A stretch of DNA of 64,000 nt from Flavobacteriales bacterium UBA6051 (GCA_002427735.1 DIYP01000007.1:713397-777396), one strand, 5' to 3'; shown: positions 8,953 through 18,666, numbered from the stretch's first letter. Notes: a model not told the origin generated them from the sequence alone. A program made the numbers and translations.

Positions 8953-11307
8953 TCAATTTTCTGAAAAGTCTAAAATATAATTATTCCAAAGCCAAAGCTC
9001 CTCTGAATATATGGTAAAAACGCTACTCTTTTCGGGTAACAGCATTAACTCATCCAATAAAAACCCTGGTTGATTCGAAGGTTGCTCCATTCGCAGTTTT
9101 ATCCTTGTATCATCCTTGAATTCTATTTTCGCGCTCCAGCGCAACCAATCCTTCCAGTAGCCTGAAGAGCGCTTAGCTTCCATCAGTTTTTGGGTACTTA
9201 AAAGCTTCCCATTTAAATCAAACTCCTCAAGAATTAAATTGGCCTGCGTTCTATTTTCGGAAGTTTCTCCCCAAAAACTTAGCTCATATATTCCTGATTG
9301 AAGATTTGAAGCATCCTTCGATTGATCAAAAAAGTAACCCTTTTCCGTCGAACAAATGTAGGCAGATCCTGTGATCCCTTGCTGATTTTCCTCACTATTG
9401 AAGTCGATATGAACAGGTTGATTATCTCCATAAATATGCAACGCTCCTTCCCTTTTATAATCTGCTTTGAATTCATTAAACATCTCCTTCATCCCAAATC
9501 CATTCGTCTTCCAAACATCCTGTTGATCTAGCGCATATAGCTGAATTATATCCGATTCGTAGACTTTAGTTGCAACATCTATTAATCTTTTCTCATTAGG
9601 AGAAATATTGTCAGCAAAGATGCTCTTTATGAGAAGTAAAGGGCGGTCATCATGGAAATCCTGCTCAATGGATTTTGCCATGAACTGAGGCGAAAAGAAC
9701 TGCAATGATTTAATGCTTTCACTCCTCGAAATTCGACTTAAATAACAAGCGGTCAATGGAAGTTCCGTATGATAAGCCAAGGCAATACTCTCTAACATTG
9801 CTCTGTAGGATGTGTGTGACTCAGACAAAAACTGTTCACTTCCAACATGGTAGTAAGGAATAGGGACAACAGCGCAATATTGCTTGGGGTCAATGGCGTC
9901 AATAGCATCTGCAATGTAGCCATATTCCATATCCTTCTCTAGCTTTTTCCAAACAAAGACATTTGCAGCCACCTGCTCTTTCACTATCTCTTTATGTAGG
10001 TTCACGCCCTCCCATGAAGTGAACCCAAGAAATAGGATTGAAGCGGTAATTCCAACATACTTAATAGCTTTCGACCGAGTTCCCTCAGAAATAATTCGAT
10101 ACCACCCAAACAGCAAAACTACATTGATACATAATGTGAACATCCAAGACATTCTGCCCAATGCCCTGATTTGTTTCAATGGCGGAAACAAATCCATTAA
10201 CGACTCAAGTTTTGGGTGTAATGTAAATGGAATTCCCATAGCCAAAATCAAAAATAAGACGGCAATAACCATGAGTAAGCGTTGTGTACCGGAAAATACT
10301 TGAATTCCTTTTTTACCAGTTAGGCGCAAATAAAACCACCGAACAATGAAGAAAATCATTAACAGATTAAAGAAAAGCCCGGTGTATGACATGCCTTCAA
10401 AATGCATCAATACGTTCGTCATATCAACCCCCATGGACTCATACACTCCTTTGATTGGGCTAAATGGCGAAGTAAACACAGAACTGAAGGTAGAGGTAAA
10501 TTCATGCAACCCTGTTGGCTGACTAATTCGGTCTACTCTAAAGTCAGTCAGGCTCACGTAAAGTTGGTATAGTATTCCAGGTAGCAAAGACGAAAAAGCA
10601 AGATTAAAATATCCCCTAAATGATTTCCAACCCTTTCGAATTAACAAAACGCAACTAACGATCAAGAAAAAACCGCTACCCATCATTCCTAAATAAGGAT
10701 TTATGAAAAATGCAAGCAAATTGATTAGAAACACTCCCACAACAATTAAGACGCTCTGCTTTCTTTCATAATAATGATAGCATAATAGCAACAAAGGAAT
10801 AAAGCAGAAATAAGCCAAACTTGGCTGCCAAGGCATTCTCAAAATTTGCGGTCCGATCAGCATAAGAGAGATTGCGCCAATTGCCGCATACCAGGCCGGC
10901 AAACGCCAATTAATAAATAAGAGGTACAAAAACAGAGTCCCTAAAATCAGCGCATAGAACGAAAAGGCATTTTGAAATCCAACCGCCAATTCGACACTAC
11001 TATCGCTTCCATTCGAAAAAAATCGGAAGGTGTTCGTTATAGCTGGTTGCGCATCGCAATAGACCAGATGCTCACCAAACGGATAGTTCATCCCTTGAAA
11101 ATTGACGTATGAAGAATCAGTTTTGGCATGTGAAGCAAGCGTGTAATAAACCCTACAACTCTCTCCTTTTCCTGAAAGCATGTAATCATTAGGAGCAACA
11201 AGCACCTCACCATGAATACTATACAATGCGACGAATGAAAACACCATTAGTAAAACACCGACAAGTAATTGTATTCGTTTGGTCCTATTTAGAGTGGTCT
11301 TTTTCAA
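8953..11307 (-). CDS. YfhO-like polytopic membrane protein with periplasmic C-terminal domain
   Basis: A 784-residue integral membrane protein. The first ~470 residues hold a leader helix and about ten further membrane segments. An extracytoplasmic loop after helix 1 has YYTLASHAKTDSSYV and GMNYPFGEHLVYCDAQPA, a layout seen in GT-C-fold glycosyltransferase-like proteins of Bacteroidota. The last ~300 residues are soluble, including a beta-rich stretch that resembles a carbohydrate-binding domain. No catalytic residues can be named with certainty. It is transcribed with the SGNH hydrolase downstream (4 bp gap), from the -7 element at 11328-11335. Glycan assembly is a guess from fold and neighbour. 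Confidence 0.7.
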   Translation of the reverse strand: MKKTTLNRTKRIQLLVGVLLMVFSFVALYSIHGEVLVAPNDYMLSGKGESCRVYYTLASHAKTDSSYVNFQGMNYPFGEHLVYCDAQPAITNTFRFFSNGSDSSVELAVGFQNAFSFYALILGTLFLYLLFINWRLPAWYAAIGAISLMLIGPQILRMPWQPSLAYFCFIPLLLLCYHYYERKQSVLIVVGVFLINLLAFFINPYLGMMGSGFFLIVSCVLLIRKGWKSFRGYFNLAFSSLLPGILYQLYVSLTDFRVDRISQPTGLHEFTSTFSSVFTSPFSPIKGVYESMGVDMTNVLMHFEGMSYTGLFFNLLMIFFIVRWFYLRLTGKKGIQVFSGTQRLLMVIAVLFLILAMGIPFTLHPKLESLMDLFPPLKQIRALGRMSWMFTLCINVVLLFGWYRIISEGTRSKAIKYVGITASILFLGFTSWEGVNLHKEIVKEQVAANVFVWKKLEKDMEYGYIADAIDAIDPKQYCAVVPIPYYHVGSEQFLSESHTSYRAMLESIALAYHTELPLTACYLSRISRSESIKSLQFFSPQFMAKSIEQDFHDDRPLLLIKSIFADNISPNEKRLIDVATKVYESDIIQLYALDQQDVWKTNGFGMKEMFNEFKADYKREGALHIYGDNQPVHIDFNSEENQQGITGSAYICSTEKGYFFDQSKDASNLQSGIYELSFWGETSENRTQANLILEEFDLNGKLLSTQKLMEAKRSSGYWKDWLRWSAKIEFKDDTRIKLRMEQPSNQPGFLLDELMLLPEKSSVFTIYSEELWLWNNYILDFSEN

Positions 11308-11327
11308 TTATGGTTTTTCAGTACGGT

Positions 11328-11335
11328 CAAAAGTA
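11328..11335 (-). promoter_or_regulatory. Bacteroidota -7 promoter element (TACTTTTG)
   Basis: The minus-strand octamer TACTTTTG matches TAnnTTTG and lies 20 bp before the ATG at 11307. This gives a short leader of about 14 nt for the YfhO-like/SGNH pair. No convincing -33 box is seen. Confidence 0.4.
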
Positions 11336-11468
11336 AGTGTTTTGGAAACAACCCTTTCTCGAAGAAGCTCTTCGAGCAATTTGTTAAGATTATTTTAAGT
11401 CAAAATTGTGAATAAAACAACGTAATCTGCATCGTCAAACTTTCTTTTTAGTGTAATTTCGTTCTTCG

Positions 11469-12290
11469 ATGGCGAAGGAGAAATTTGTGGACATAGAGAA
11501 GTTAATTGCGAGCAAAAGCGAAAAAGCGCTTCGGCGAATGCCTCGCTTTCTGATTCGTTACCTGAAGCGAATTTTGCATCAGGAAGAAATCAATAACTTC
11601 ATTGAAAACAATAAAGACAAGAAAAATGCTGAATGGTGCCAGGCTGTTGTGGAATACATGAACATTTCACTCACTGTCAAGAACCTTGAGAAAATACCGA
11701 AAGAAGGTAAAGTGGTAATTGCCATGAATCACCCACTTGGAGGAATGGATGCAATGATTCTTGTTTCAGCCCTTAAAGGACACCGCGACGATCTGAAGTT
11801 CATTGTAAATGACCTTCTGATGAACCTTGACAGCATGAAGGAAATGTTCGTAGGTGTTGACAAAGTCAAAAAGAATAAAAGTAACGTCCGGAAACAAATT
11901 GAGGAGCTTTTTCAATCCGACAATGCCGTCTGTATTTTCCCTGCAGGGCTTGTTAGCAGAAAATCCAGTGGTGAGGTTAAAGATTTGGTTTGGAAGAAAA
12001 CATTCGTGACCTACGCTAAGAAGTATGATCGCACCATTGTTCCACTTTATATCGATGGAAAACTGTCAAACTTTTTCTACCGTTTGGCGCGATTAAGAAA
12101 ATTTCTCCGAATCAAAACGAACATAGAAATGCTATACCTTTCTAATGAGTTGTTTAAGCAGCGTAATGCACATATGCAATTCATTGTTGGCGACCCTATT
12201 GAGAGAAGTTTCTTAATGGAAAATGAAGACGACAAACAACTGTCTCAACAAATCAAGGAAAAGGTATACGAACTTAGAAATCAACTGTGA
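11469..12290 (+). CDS. glsA: PlsC-like O-acyltransferase, GlsA-type
   Basis: A lysophospholipid-acyltransferase-family protein (273 residues) predicted to add the second, ester-linked acyl chain to an N-acylated amino acid lipid. The catalytic box reads MNHPLGGMDAM, an HX5D spacing instead of the HX4D of classical PlsC; NHPLGG(L/M)D is typical of the bacteroidetal members. The acceptor/anion site is FPAGLVSRKSSG (~residues 157-168), and IVPLYIDGKLSN follows. The downstream gene is an OlsB-like N-acyltransferase whose ATG overlaps this stop by one base. That pairing matches glsB/glsA of Bacteroides, which make glycine lipids. Assignment to glycine rather than ornithine or serine-glycine lipids is inference. 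Confidence 0.75.
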   Translation: MAKEKFVDIEKLIASKSEKALRRMPRFLIRYLKRILHQEEINNFIENNKDKKNAEWCQAVVEYMNISLTVKNLEKIPKEGKVVIAMNHPLGGMDAMILVSALKGHRDDLKFIVNDLLMNLDSMKEMFVGVDKVKKNKSNVRKQIEELFQSDNAVCIFPAGLVSRKSSGEVKDLVWKKTFVTYAKKYDRTIVPLYIDGKLSNFFYRLARLRKFLRIKTNIEMLYLSNELFKQRNAHMQFIVGDPIERSFLMENEDDKQLSQQIKEKVYELRNQL

Positions 12291-13204
12291 TGGAAGACAT
12301 TATTGACCCTATAGCTCCAGAAGTTCTCAAACAAGAATTAAACGAGACAACATTCCTTCGCACAACTAGAAAAGGAAACAACGAGATTTATTCAGTCAAT
12401 TATCATAATGCACCAAATGTATTAAGAGAAATTGGACGATTGCGCGAAATTACCTTTCGAAACTCAGGCGGAGGAACAGGTTTAGCAATGGATCTTGATG
12501 ATTTCGATACCTCTGACACATGTTATCAACAGCTCATTGTATGGTCGCCTGAAGATGAACAAATAATTGGTGGTTATCGCTATATACTTTGTAAAAACGT
12601 TCTTCAAAACACTGATGATATTGCTTTATCAACGAGCCATTATTTCAGATTTTCTGAGAGATTCATCCAAGAATACCTACCAAACACAATTGAGCTGGGA
12701 AGAAGCTGGGTACAGCCTAACTTCCAACCGGCAGTCAACCCAAGAAAAGGTTTATTTGCCTTGGATAATATCTGGGATGGATTAGGCGCAGTGGTGCTAA
12801 ACAACCCAACGATTAAGTACTTCTTTGGTAAAGTGACGATGTATCCGACCTACCATACGGAGGCCCGCGATTTTTTGCTTCACTTTATGCATTCCTACTT
12901 CCCGGACAAGGAACAATTGATCACTCCGCATCATCCGCTAAAACAAGAGTATGATCGCAATGAATATGATCAATTATTGAAAGGAATGGAGTTCAAAGAG
13001 GGGTTCAAAGTACTTAATAGCTTTGTAAAAGAACGTGGTGAATTTATTCCTCCACTTGTCAATATTTACATGAACCTTTCTCCTTCTATGAAAACGTTCG
13101 GAACGGCTGTAAATCCAGAATTTGGAAATGTAGAAGAGACCGGAATACTCGTTAGTCTTGAAGATATTTATCAAGAGAAGAAAGAACGACACATGTCTTA
13201 CTGA
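12290..13204 (+). CDS. glsB: OlsB-like N-acyltransferase (hemolysin-type GNAT), GlsB-type
   Basis: Predicted to transfer a 3-hydroxy-acyl chain from acyl-ACP to the amino group of glycine, the first step of glycine-lipid synthesis. Family marks are REIGRLREITFRNSGGGTG, the D-rich MDLDDFDTSDTCYQQLIVW, the acyl-donor loop IIGGYRYILC and IELGRSWVQP. The start is the ATG at 12290-12292, sharing the A of the glsA stop TGA; a GTG three bases earlier is also possible. At 304 residues it is longer than OlsB (~270) because of a C-terminal extension (PPLVNIYMNLSPSMKTFG), as in other bacteroidetal members. The products are major zwitterionic membrane lipids in this phylum. Confidence 0.75.
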   Translation: MEDIIDPIAPEVLKQELNETTFLRTTRKGNNEIYSVNYHNAPNVLREIGRLREITFRNSGGGTGLAMDLDDFDTSDTCYQQLIVWSPEDEQIIGGYRYILCKNVLQNTDDIALSTSHYFRFSERFIQEYLPNTIELGRSWVQPNFQPAVNPRKGLFALDNIWDGLGAVVLNNPTIKYFFGKVTMYPTYHTEARDFLLHFMHSYFPDKEQLITPHHPLKQEYDRNEYDQLLKGMEFKEGFKVLNSFVKERGEFIPPLVNIYMNLSPSMKTFGTAVNPEFGNVEETGILVSLEDIYQEKKERHMSY

Positions 13205-13214
13205 TTTTGACAAT

Positions 13215-13246
13215 CAAAAAAGGCTTCATTGAATCAATGAAGCCTT
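13215..13246 (-). terminator. Rho-independent terminator downstream of the sigma-factor gene
   Basis: A perfect inverted repeat (AAGGCTTCATT with a 5-base centre GAATC) spans 13220-13246. On the minus strand it is followed by a run of six T, so it should end the transcript of the sigma gene at 13269. On the plus strand there is no T run, but the hairpin could still slow read-through from glsB. Confidence 0.75.
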
Positions 13247-13268
13247 CTAAACTTAAACCTATATTATT

Positions 13269-13865
13269 TTAATAATGCACCACCAATTGATGCTTGTCAA
13301 TTAACTTGCGTAAGTTGATCAAGGCATAACGCATTCTACCTAGCGCAGTATTGATACTGATATCCTCTTTTTCAGCGATATCCTTGAAAGACATCTCCTT
13401 GAAAATTCTCATTTTCAAAATATCACGTTGCGTATCTGGTAAGTGCTCAATTAAGTCAACCATTTGTGACTCTAATTCAACGCGCGTCATTTCATCCTGC
13501 GCGTTTTCCTCGTCTAGCTTTAGTGTATGAAATACGTTAAAGTCATCTCGCGCCGAAGAAGATTCCGAAATCATGCGCACTTTATTGTTCTTTCTAAAGA
13601 AATCTATAATTAAGTTATGCGCTATTCTCATTGCCCATGGTAAGAACTTCCCTTCTTCGTTATAAGAACCTGCTTTTAACGTATTTACCACTTTAATAAA
13701 CGTGTCTTGAAAAATGTCCTGAGCCAAAGCATTGTCTCTCACTTTCATGTAAATAAAACGGTAGATCTTGTCCTTATGACGCATCAATAAAGCTTCAAAA
13801 GCTTTCTCATCCCCATTAATATACGCTTTGACTAGCACGCGGTCATCGATATTCTCCATAGCCAT
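13269..13865 (-). CDS. ECF-type RNA polymerase sigma factor
   Basis: A 198-residue sigma-70 family factor of the extracytoplasmic-function class. Region 2 (-10 recognition and core binding) is RFIYMKVRDNALAQDIFQDT with DFFRKNNKVR after it. Region 4 with its helix-turn-helix is LPDTQRDILKMRIFKEMSF followed by KDIAEKEDISINTALGRMR. A linker of ~30 acidic/polar residues joins them. ATG codons at 13865 and 13859 are both possible. No anti-sigma gene is adjacent, so control must come from elsewhere or from expression level. The transcript ends at the hairpin at 13215-13246. This compact type, close to the bacteroidetal SigW/RpoE-like factors, is common in the phylum, and its regulon cannot be inferred. 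Confidence 0.9.
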   Translation of the reverse strand: MAMENIDDRVLVKAYINGDEKAFEALLMRHKDKIYRFIYMKVRDNALAQDIFQDTFIKVVNTLKAGSYNEEGKFLPWAMRIAHNLIIDFFRKNNKVRMISESSSARDDFNVFHTLKLDEENAQDEMTRVELESQMVDLIEHLPDTQRDILKMRIFKEMSFKDIAEKEDISINTALGRMRYALINLRKLIDKHQLVVHY

Positions 13866-14074
13866 AACTTACTGTTTAAGAGTTCAATTTGTAAAGATCA
13901 AACTGTGTTTAAGTAATGTTTATGCTATAGGCTTCCGCGTTTTAAAATTGAATAATAACTACTAATATAAGCTTTTAAATTGAAACTGCAAATTTCGTTT
14001 CAAGTAAATGCTTGTAACTCCTATAACGGTTCTCAAATAAAAAGGGTTGGCAGTTATTTTAAAAAATAATCTGA

Positions 14075-14515
14075 TTAATACTTCGTAACGTTGTAACGTC
14101 TTGATTCCCCGTCAATTTGAGTTGAGTAACCGTTGTAAATAATTTCAGAAAATGAATAACCAGTGTAACATGGGTACTCTGTTTTTGTGAAATTGAATAT
14201 CATACTGTCGGTCTCAGTATCACTTAGGTCAATGTAATACTGTTCGCCGCTTTTTAAATCAGGAAACGCCACATACAGATAAGATGGGTCACCCGCAAAT
14301 TCAAGCGGCTTCAGGTACATATTACTAGTGGCTGAATAAAAACGAAATGAATCACGCACATAGACGTTATTAATGAGTTGAGTCCCGCCAGAGCTATTAA
14401 TGGAAAATTCGAACCAATTTGGTGGAGGGAGCACTGTTGTGCAATCAAGGTCAACGTCCTTTTTACATCCTATTAGCAAGAATGCCAGAACCAATAAACT
14501 GAAGACCTTTCTCAT
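14075..14515 (-). CDS. Hypothetical lipoprotein
   Basis: I do not recognise the family. The ATG at 14513-14515 gives MRKVFSLLVLAFLLIGC, a short signal with lipobox LIGC followed by KKD, so the mature protein (~130 residues) is lipid-anchored, probably on the outer membrane. The remainder is polar and beta-rich with isolated cysteines (LDCTTVL, YPCYTGY) that could pair. A TTG three codons upstream is less likely. It stands alone between the sigma-factor gene and divergent uvrA. The 209 bp between 13866 and 14074 are AT-rich, and I see no gene in them. Confidence 0.6.
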   Translation of the reverse strand: MRKVFSLLVLAFLLIGCKKDVDLDCTTVLPPPNWFEFSINSSGGTQLINNVYVRDSFRFYSATSNMYLKPLEFAGDPSYLYVAFPDLKSGEQYYIDLSDTETDSMIFNFTKTEYPCYTGYSFSEIIYNGYSTQIDGESRRYNVTKY

Positions 14516-14636
14516 TGTGCGCAAGTTAGTTAAACTTATTATAAGAACGTTTTAACATCCAATATATTACACAAAACACATCAAAAAAGATGCCTGAATT
14601 ACTCATTTATCATATACATCAACTGGATTTAAAGGC

Positions 14637-14644
14637 TATCTTTG
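14637..14644 (+). promoter_or_regulatory. Bacteroidota -7 promoter element (TATCTTTG) of uvrA
   Basis: TATCTTTG matches TAnnTTTG exactly. It overlaps the first in-frame TTG (14642-14644) of the uvrA frame, which argues that translation begins further downstream, at the TTG at 14669. No clear -33 TTTG is present. Confidence 0.4.
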
Positions 14645-14668
14645 ATTAAGTCTCAAATTAAGATCACA

Positions 14669-17446
14669 TTGAAGCAACAACAAATCGAAGTTAAGGGCGC
14701 GAGAGTTCACAATTTAAAAAACCTCGATGTCAATATTCCTCACGGTAAATTTACAGTGATTACTGGACTTTCGGGATCCGGTAAATCTTCTTTGGCATTT
14801 GATACTCTTTATGCCGAAGGGCAACGACGCTATATAGAAAGCCTGTCTTCCTACGCACGTCAGTTTCTTGGTAAATTAAATAAGCCCGAAGCGGATTATA
14901 TAAAAGGAATTGCCCCAGCGATTGCTATTGAGCAGAAAGTGACTTCGAACAATCCGAGATCAACTGTTGGAACAAGTACAGAAATCTACGATTACCTGAA
15001 AGTTCTTTTTTCTCGGATTGGAAAGACAATTTCTCCTATTTCAGGCAATGAGGTGAAAAAGCATGATGTCACGGATGTTGTAGATTACTTGCGAAAACAG
15101 CCAAAGGGAGAAAAGTGCTTGATCCTTTCACCGCTTAGCGGATTTGAAAAATATGGTACTCAGCGACAATTAGAAATCCTAAAGCAGCAAGGATATGTAC
15201 GTCTGTTTAAGGATGGAGAGTTTTTTCTGTTGGACGAAATAGTTGAAAACGCTCCCAAGGGAATTGAAGCAGCACTTTTAGTCATTGATAGAATTTCGAT
15301 TGACTTTTCAGATGAAAACAATGTATCACGTTACGGTGATTCAATAGGCCTCGGGTTCGCAGAAGGAAATGGTGAGTGCATCATTTATACATTAACTGAC
15401 ATGCTCTACAAGCATTTTTCTAATCGCTTTGAGCTTGATGGAATAGAATTTCAGGAACCCAATGAACACTTCTTCACGTTCAACAACCCTTATGGAGCTT
15501 GTTCAAGATGCGAAGGATTCGGCCAAGTTATTGGTATAGATCCGCACTTGGTTATCCCCAATAAACAACTCAGCGTATATGAGGGAGCAGTTGTTCCTTG
15601 GAAGGGAGAAAAAATGGTCAAATATCTGAACGACTTTATCAATACAGCAGATGATTTCCCTATACACAGACCCGTTGCGGACTTGTCAGAAAAAGAGTTA
15701 GACCTTTTGTGGAATGGCTCCAGTTCCGTACCAGGAATTCACCAGTTTTTCAAATTTGTAGAGAGCAAATCTTACAAAATACAATACCGCGTTATGCTTT
15801 CTCGCTACCGTGGCAAGACACTTTGTCCAGATTGCAGAGGCACAAGACTGCGTAAGGATGCGAATAATGTAAAAATTGAGAATACATCAATAACGGATAT
15901 TGTATTGATGCCAGTCGAGGAGTCTCTTGCTTTTTTTCAGGGATTAAAACCCGATAAGCATGACCTCCAAATAACCAAACGTATTCTACCAGAAATTACC
16001 AATAGACTTAAGTTCTTAAATGAAGTCGGACTCGGCTATCTAACGTTAAATCGTCCCTCCAATTCACTTTCTGGAGGGGAATCGCAACGTATTCACTTAG
16101 CTACATCTTTAGGTAGCAGCCTTGTTGGTTCCATGTATATTCTCGATGAACCGTCGATCGGACTTCACCCTAAAGACACTAAGCGGTTAATAAAAGTGTT
16201 GCATTCCCTCAGAGATTTAGGAAATACGGTCATTGTAGTGGAGCACGAGGAAGATATTATGCAGGCTGCTGACGAAATTCTTGACATTGGTCCACGCGCA
16301 GGAGTTCATGGTGGAGAAGTTGTTTTTCAAGGGACACACAAAAAGCTTATTGCAGCCAAAAACAGTCTAACGGCAGAATACCTAACCGGAACTCTTGAAA
16401 TACCTGTCCCGAAAAATCGTAGAAAATCGAAAAATAAATTGCGAATTGAGGGAGGAATGCAAAACAACTTAAAAAAGGTGAATGTTGACTTTCCTCTTCA
16501 TAATCTCGTTTGTGTAACTGGAGTTAGTGGCTCTGGAAAATCCACATTGGTGCGCGAAATACTATTACCTGCGGTAAAAAAAGAATTAGAGATATATGGT
16601 GATAAGCAAGGAGATTATGCTTCATTTTCCGGGGACATGCAGCATGTTAAAGCTGTTGAATTTGTCGACCAGAATCCAATAGGAAAATCCTCTCGTAGTA
16701 ATCCCATTACATATGTAAAAGCATTTGATGATATCCGCGATTTATATGCACGCCAACCGCTGGCAAAGGTGCGTGGTTACAAGCCAGGTTTCTTTAGCTT
16801 CAACGTAGACGGTGGACGTTGCGAAGTCTGCGAAGGCGAAGGTGTAATAACTGTTGGAATGCAATTCATGGCAGATGTTCATTTAACTTGTGAGCAATGT
16901 CATGGTTCGCGTTACAAGGCTGAAACATTAGAAATTGAATACCGAGGAAAATCTATTGCCGATTTACTGGAAATGGATATTCAAACGGCCTATGACTTCT
17001 TCAATGAGGGTAGCGAAAAAATCGAAATGAAAATAGCTGCTAAAATTGAGCCACTCGTGAAGGTAGGACTCGGCTATTTGCAGTTAGGACAAGCCTCGAG
17101 TACACTAAGCGGTGGCGAAGCTCAGCGTATTAAGTTGGCATCATTTCTTTCCAAAGGCAGTTCAAGCGCCCCTACTCTCTTTATTTTCGATGAACCAACT
17201 ACCGGACTGCATTTCCACGATGTAAACAAACTCATTATCGCGTTCAATGAGCTCATTAATTCAGGGCATTCAATTATTGTCATAGAGCATAACTTAGACG
17301 TTATTAAGTGCGCTGACCATATTATTGACCTTGGACCGGAAGGCGGTACGAAAGGTGGTACAGTTATTTTCAGCGGTACCCCGGAAAATCTCGTTAAATG
17401 TAAAGAAAGTCACACTGGACAATTTTTAAAAGAAAAACTGGGATAA
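14669..17446 (+). CDS. uvrA: UvrA, excinuclease ABC subunit A
   Basis: DNA damage-recognition ATPase of nucleotide excision repair, acting as a dimer with UvrB. It has two ABC modules: Walker A GLSGSGKSS with signature LSGGESQRIHLA and Walker B YILDEPSIGLHP, then GVSGSGKST with LSGGEAQRIKLA and FIFDEPTTGLHFHD. Zinc-type cysteine pairs are seen in ACSRCEGFG, LCPDCRGT, CEVCEGEG and CEQCHGS. Starting at TTG 14669 the product is 925 residues and begins MKQQQIEVKGARVHNLKNL, aligning with usual UvrA starts; the upstream TTG at 14642 lies inside a promoter-like element. No UvrB is near. It appears to be transcribed alone. Confidence 0.95.
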   Translation: MKQQQIEVKGARVHNLKNLDVNIPHGKFTVITGLSGSGKSSLAFDTLYAEGQRRYIESLSSYARQFLGKLNKPEADYIKGIAPAIAIEQKVTSNNPRSTVGTSTEIYDYLKVLFSRIGKTISPISGNEVKKHDVTDVVDYLRKQPKGEKCLILSPLSGFEKYGTQRQLEILKQQGYVRLFKDGEFFLLDEIVENAPKGIEAALLVIDRISIDFSDENNVSRYGDSIGLGFAEGNGECIIYTLTDMLYKHFSNRFELDGIEFQEPNEHFFTFNNPYGACSRCEGFGQVIGIDPHLVIPNKQLSVYEGAVVPWKGEKMVKYLNDFINTADDFPIHRPVADLSEKELDLLWNGSSSVPGIHQFFKFVESKSYKIQYRVMLSRYRGKTLCPDCRGTRLRKDANNVKIENTSITDIVLMPVEESLAFFQGLKPDKHDLQITKRILPEITNRLKFLNEVGLGYLTLNRPSNSLSGGESQRIHLATSLGSSLVGSMYILDEPSIGLHPKDTKRLIKVLHSLRDLGNTVIVVEHEEDIMQAADEILDIGPRAGVHGGEVVFQGTHKKLIAAKNSLTAEYLTGTLEIPVPKNRRKSKNKLRIEGGMQNNLKKVNVDFPLHNLVCVTGVSGSGKSTLVREILLPAVKKELEIYGDKQGDYASFSGDMQHVKAVEFVDQNPIGKSSRSNPITYVKAFDDIRDLYARQPLAKVRGYKPGFFSFNVDGGRCEVCEGEGVITVGMQFMADVHLTCEQCHGSRYKAETLEIEYRGKSIADLLEMDIQTAYDFFNEGSEKIEMKIAAKIEPLVKVGLGYLQLGQASSTLSGGEAQRIKLASFLSKGSSSAPTLFIFDEPTTGLHFHDVNKLIIAFNELINSGHSIIVIEHNLDVIKCADHIIDLGPEGGTKGGTVIFSGTPENLVKCKESHTGQFLKEKLG

Positions 17447-17547
17447 TCATTAATAAATAGACTATCGGGACATTTAAATCAATAACTCGCTTATTGAGGC
17501 TCACCTACTTTCTATTTTCAGTATTATTAAGATACTAATGCTGCTTG

Positions 17548-18660
17548 ATGAAACGATTGTTAACACTTTTGGCAATTTTCCTATGTGTAGGATTTTCCTT
17601 TAGCCAGGAAGATACTATCAAGTCATTAGAATTCGAAGAAATTACTATTTCAGCTATACCCCAAAAGGAAATTGCTTTCAAAAGTCCAAGACACTTCATA
17701 CTGGATTTTCATATTGATTCAACAGGAACCTTTTTATTGTTAAAGCACTTTAATCAATACTCCATTCAGACGCTGGATAATTCGTTTAAGAAAACATTCG
17801 AGATGCCACTTTTCTTTCACCCTCGCTTTCTTTTCTCTGATTGCATGGGTAATTTGTATGTTCTCAGTAAACTGTTCATGTATCAGCTAAAAATCATAGA
17901 TGGAGAATTGACAATTATCGATAAAATTCCTGCTAACTATTATGATTATATAAAGGATTGCGTTGCAGTAAACAACAAAGGATTGATCTTTAAAATTCTA
18001 CGATACAACAATCAATCTACGGAGTATTATCAAGAAGACAATACTGATTCTCTCATATATGACATTTATACGATTGAAAACCGTGAGCTTGAGCGCAGTG
18101 TAAGAGAGACGCAAGAAGAGCTGGCAAGGCGTGAAGAATCACTGAGAAGAAAGTATGATGGTGATGTTAATCAGCGCAGCTTAACATGGGAAGAACAAAC
18201 CAGGTCTCTTAACCCACGATCTGGAGCAGGCGTAGAAATTCGTGAGTTCATGGACCAAAAAGCGTTCTTTAACAATTTTGTTATTCAACCATATTACAAC
18301 CCACTATTCGTTTATAACGATACGACACTCGTCTTTGACCACGTCAATGGACAAATGGTTCGCATAACTGAAGAACGAAATATTGTAAGCAAAGTGCCCA
18401 TCTCCTATCAAAACGAAAAGAAATGGAAAGGTGAAATGCATCTCGACGACAGCAGGGGAAATATTTATTCAGTAGAAGAAAAGCACGGTGCACAAATATT
18501 TGGTCTAATATCAATGAATAAGGGCAAAATCATTCGACGATCTAAAATAACACGGCACGCTTTTCCAGAAAAAATAATTGTCTACCGCGGACATGCATAC
18601 TATCTATACAAAGAATACTTTGAGGATAACTTAAATAAACTCTTTCGACAAAAATTGTAG
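17548..18660 (+). CDS. Hypothetical secreted protein, beta-propeller-like
   Basis: I do not recognise the family. The 370-residue product starts with a clear signal peptide (MKRLLTLLAIFLCVGFSFSQ) and continues with repeated short strands such as FILDFHIDSTGTFLLLKHF and LFSDCMGNLYVLSKLFMYQ. This pattern suggests a 6-bladed propeller or similar beta fold. A charged insertion (~residues 178-225, RETQEELARREESLRRKYDG) looks like a short coiled coil. A TTG one codon upstream is less likely than the ATG used. It lies 101 bp after uvrA and ends 6 bp from the convergent esterase stop. A periplasmic or surface location is expected; the function is unknown. Confidence 0.6.
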   Translation: MKRLLTLLAIFLCVGFSFSQEDTIKSLEFEEITISAIPQKEIAFKSPRHFILDFHIDSTGTFLLLKHFNQYSIQTLDNSFKKTFEMPLFFHPRFLFSDCMGNLYVLSKLFMYQLKIIDGELTIIDKIPANYYDYIKDCVAVNNKGLIFKILRYNNQSTEYYQEDNTDSLIYDIYTIENRELERSVRETQEELARREESLRRKYDGDVNQRSLTWEEQTRSLNPRSGAGVEIREFMDQKAFFNNFVIQPYYNPLFVYNDTTLVFDHVNGQMVRITEERNIVSKVPISYQNEKKWKGEMHLDDSRGNIYSVEEKHGAQIFGLISMNKGKIIRRSKITRHAFPEKIIVYRGHAYYLYKEYFEDNLNKLFRQKL

Positions 18661-18666
18661 TTAATC

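Noticed and set aside
13866..14074. Possible small RNA or gene in the 209-bp gap
   Set aside because: The gap is AT-rich with no clear hairpin-plus-T-run or promoter pair, and no open frame with recognisable features.
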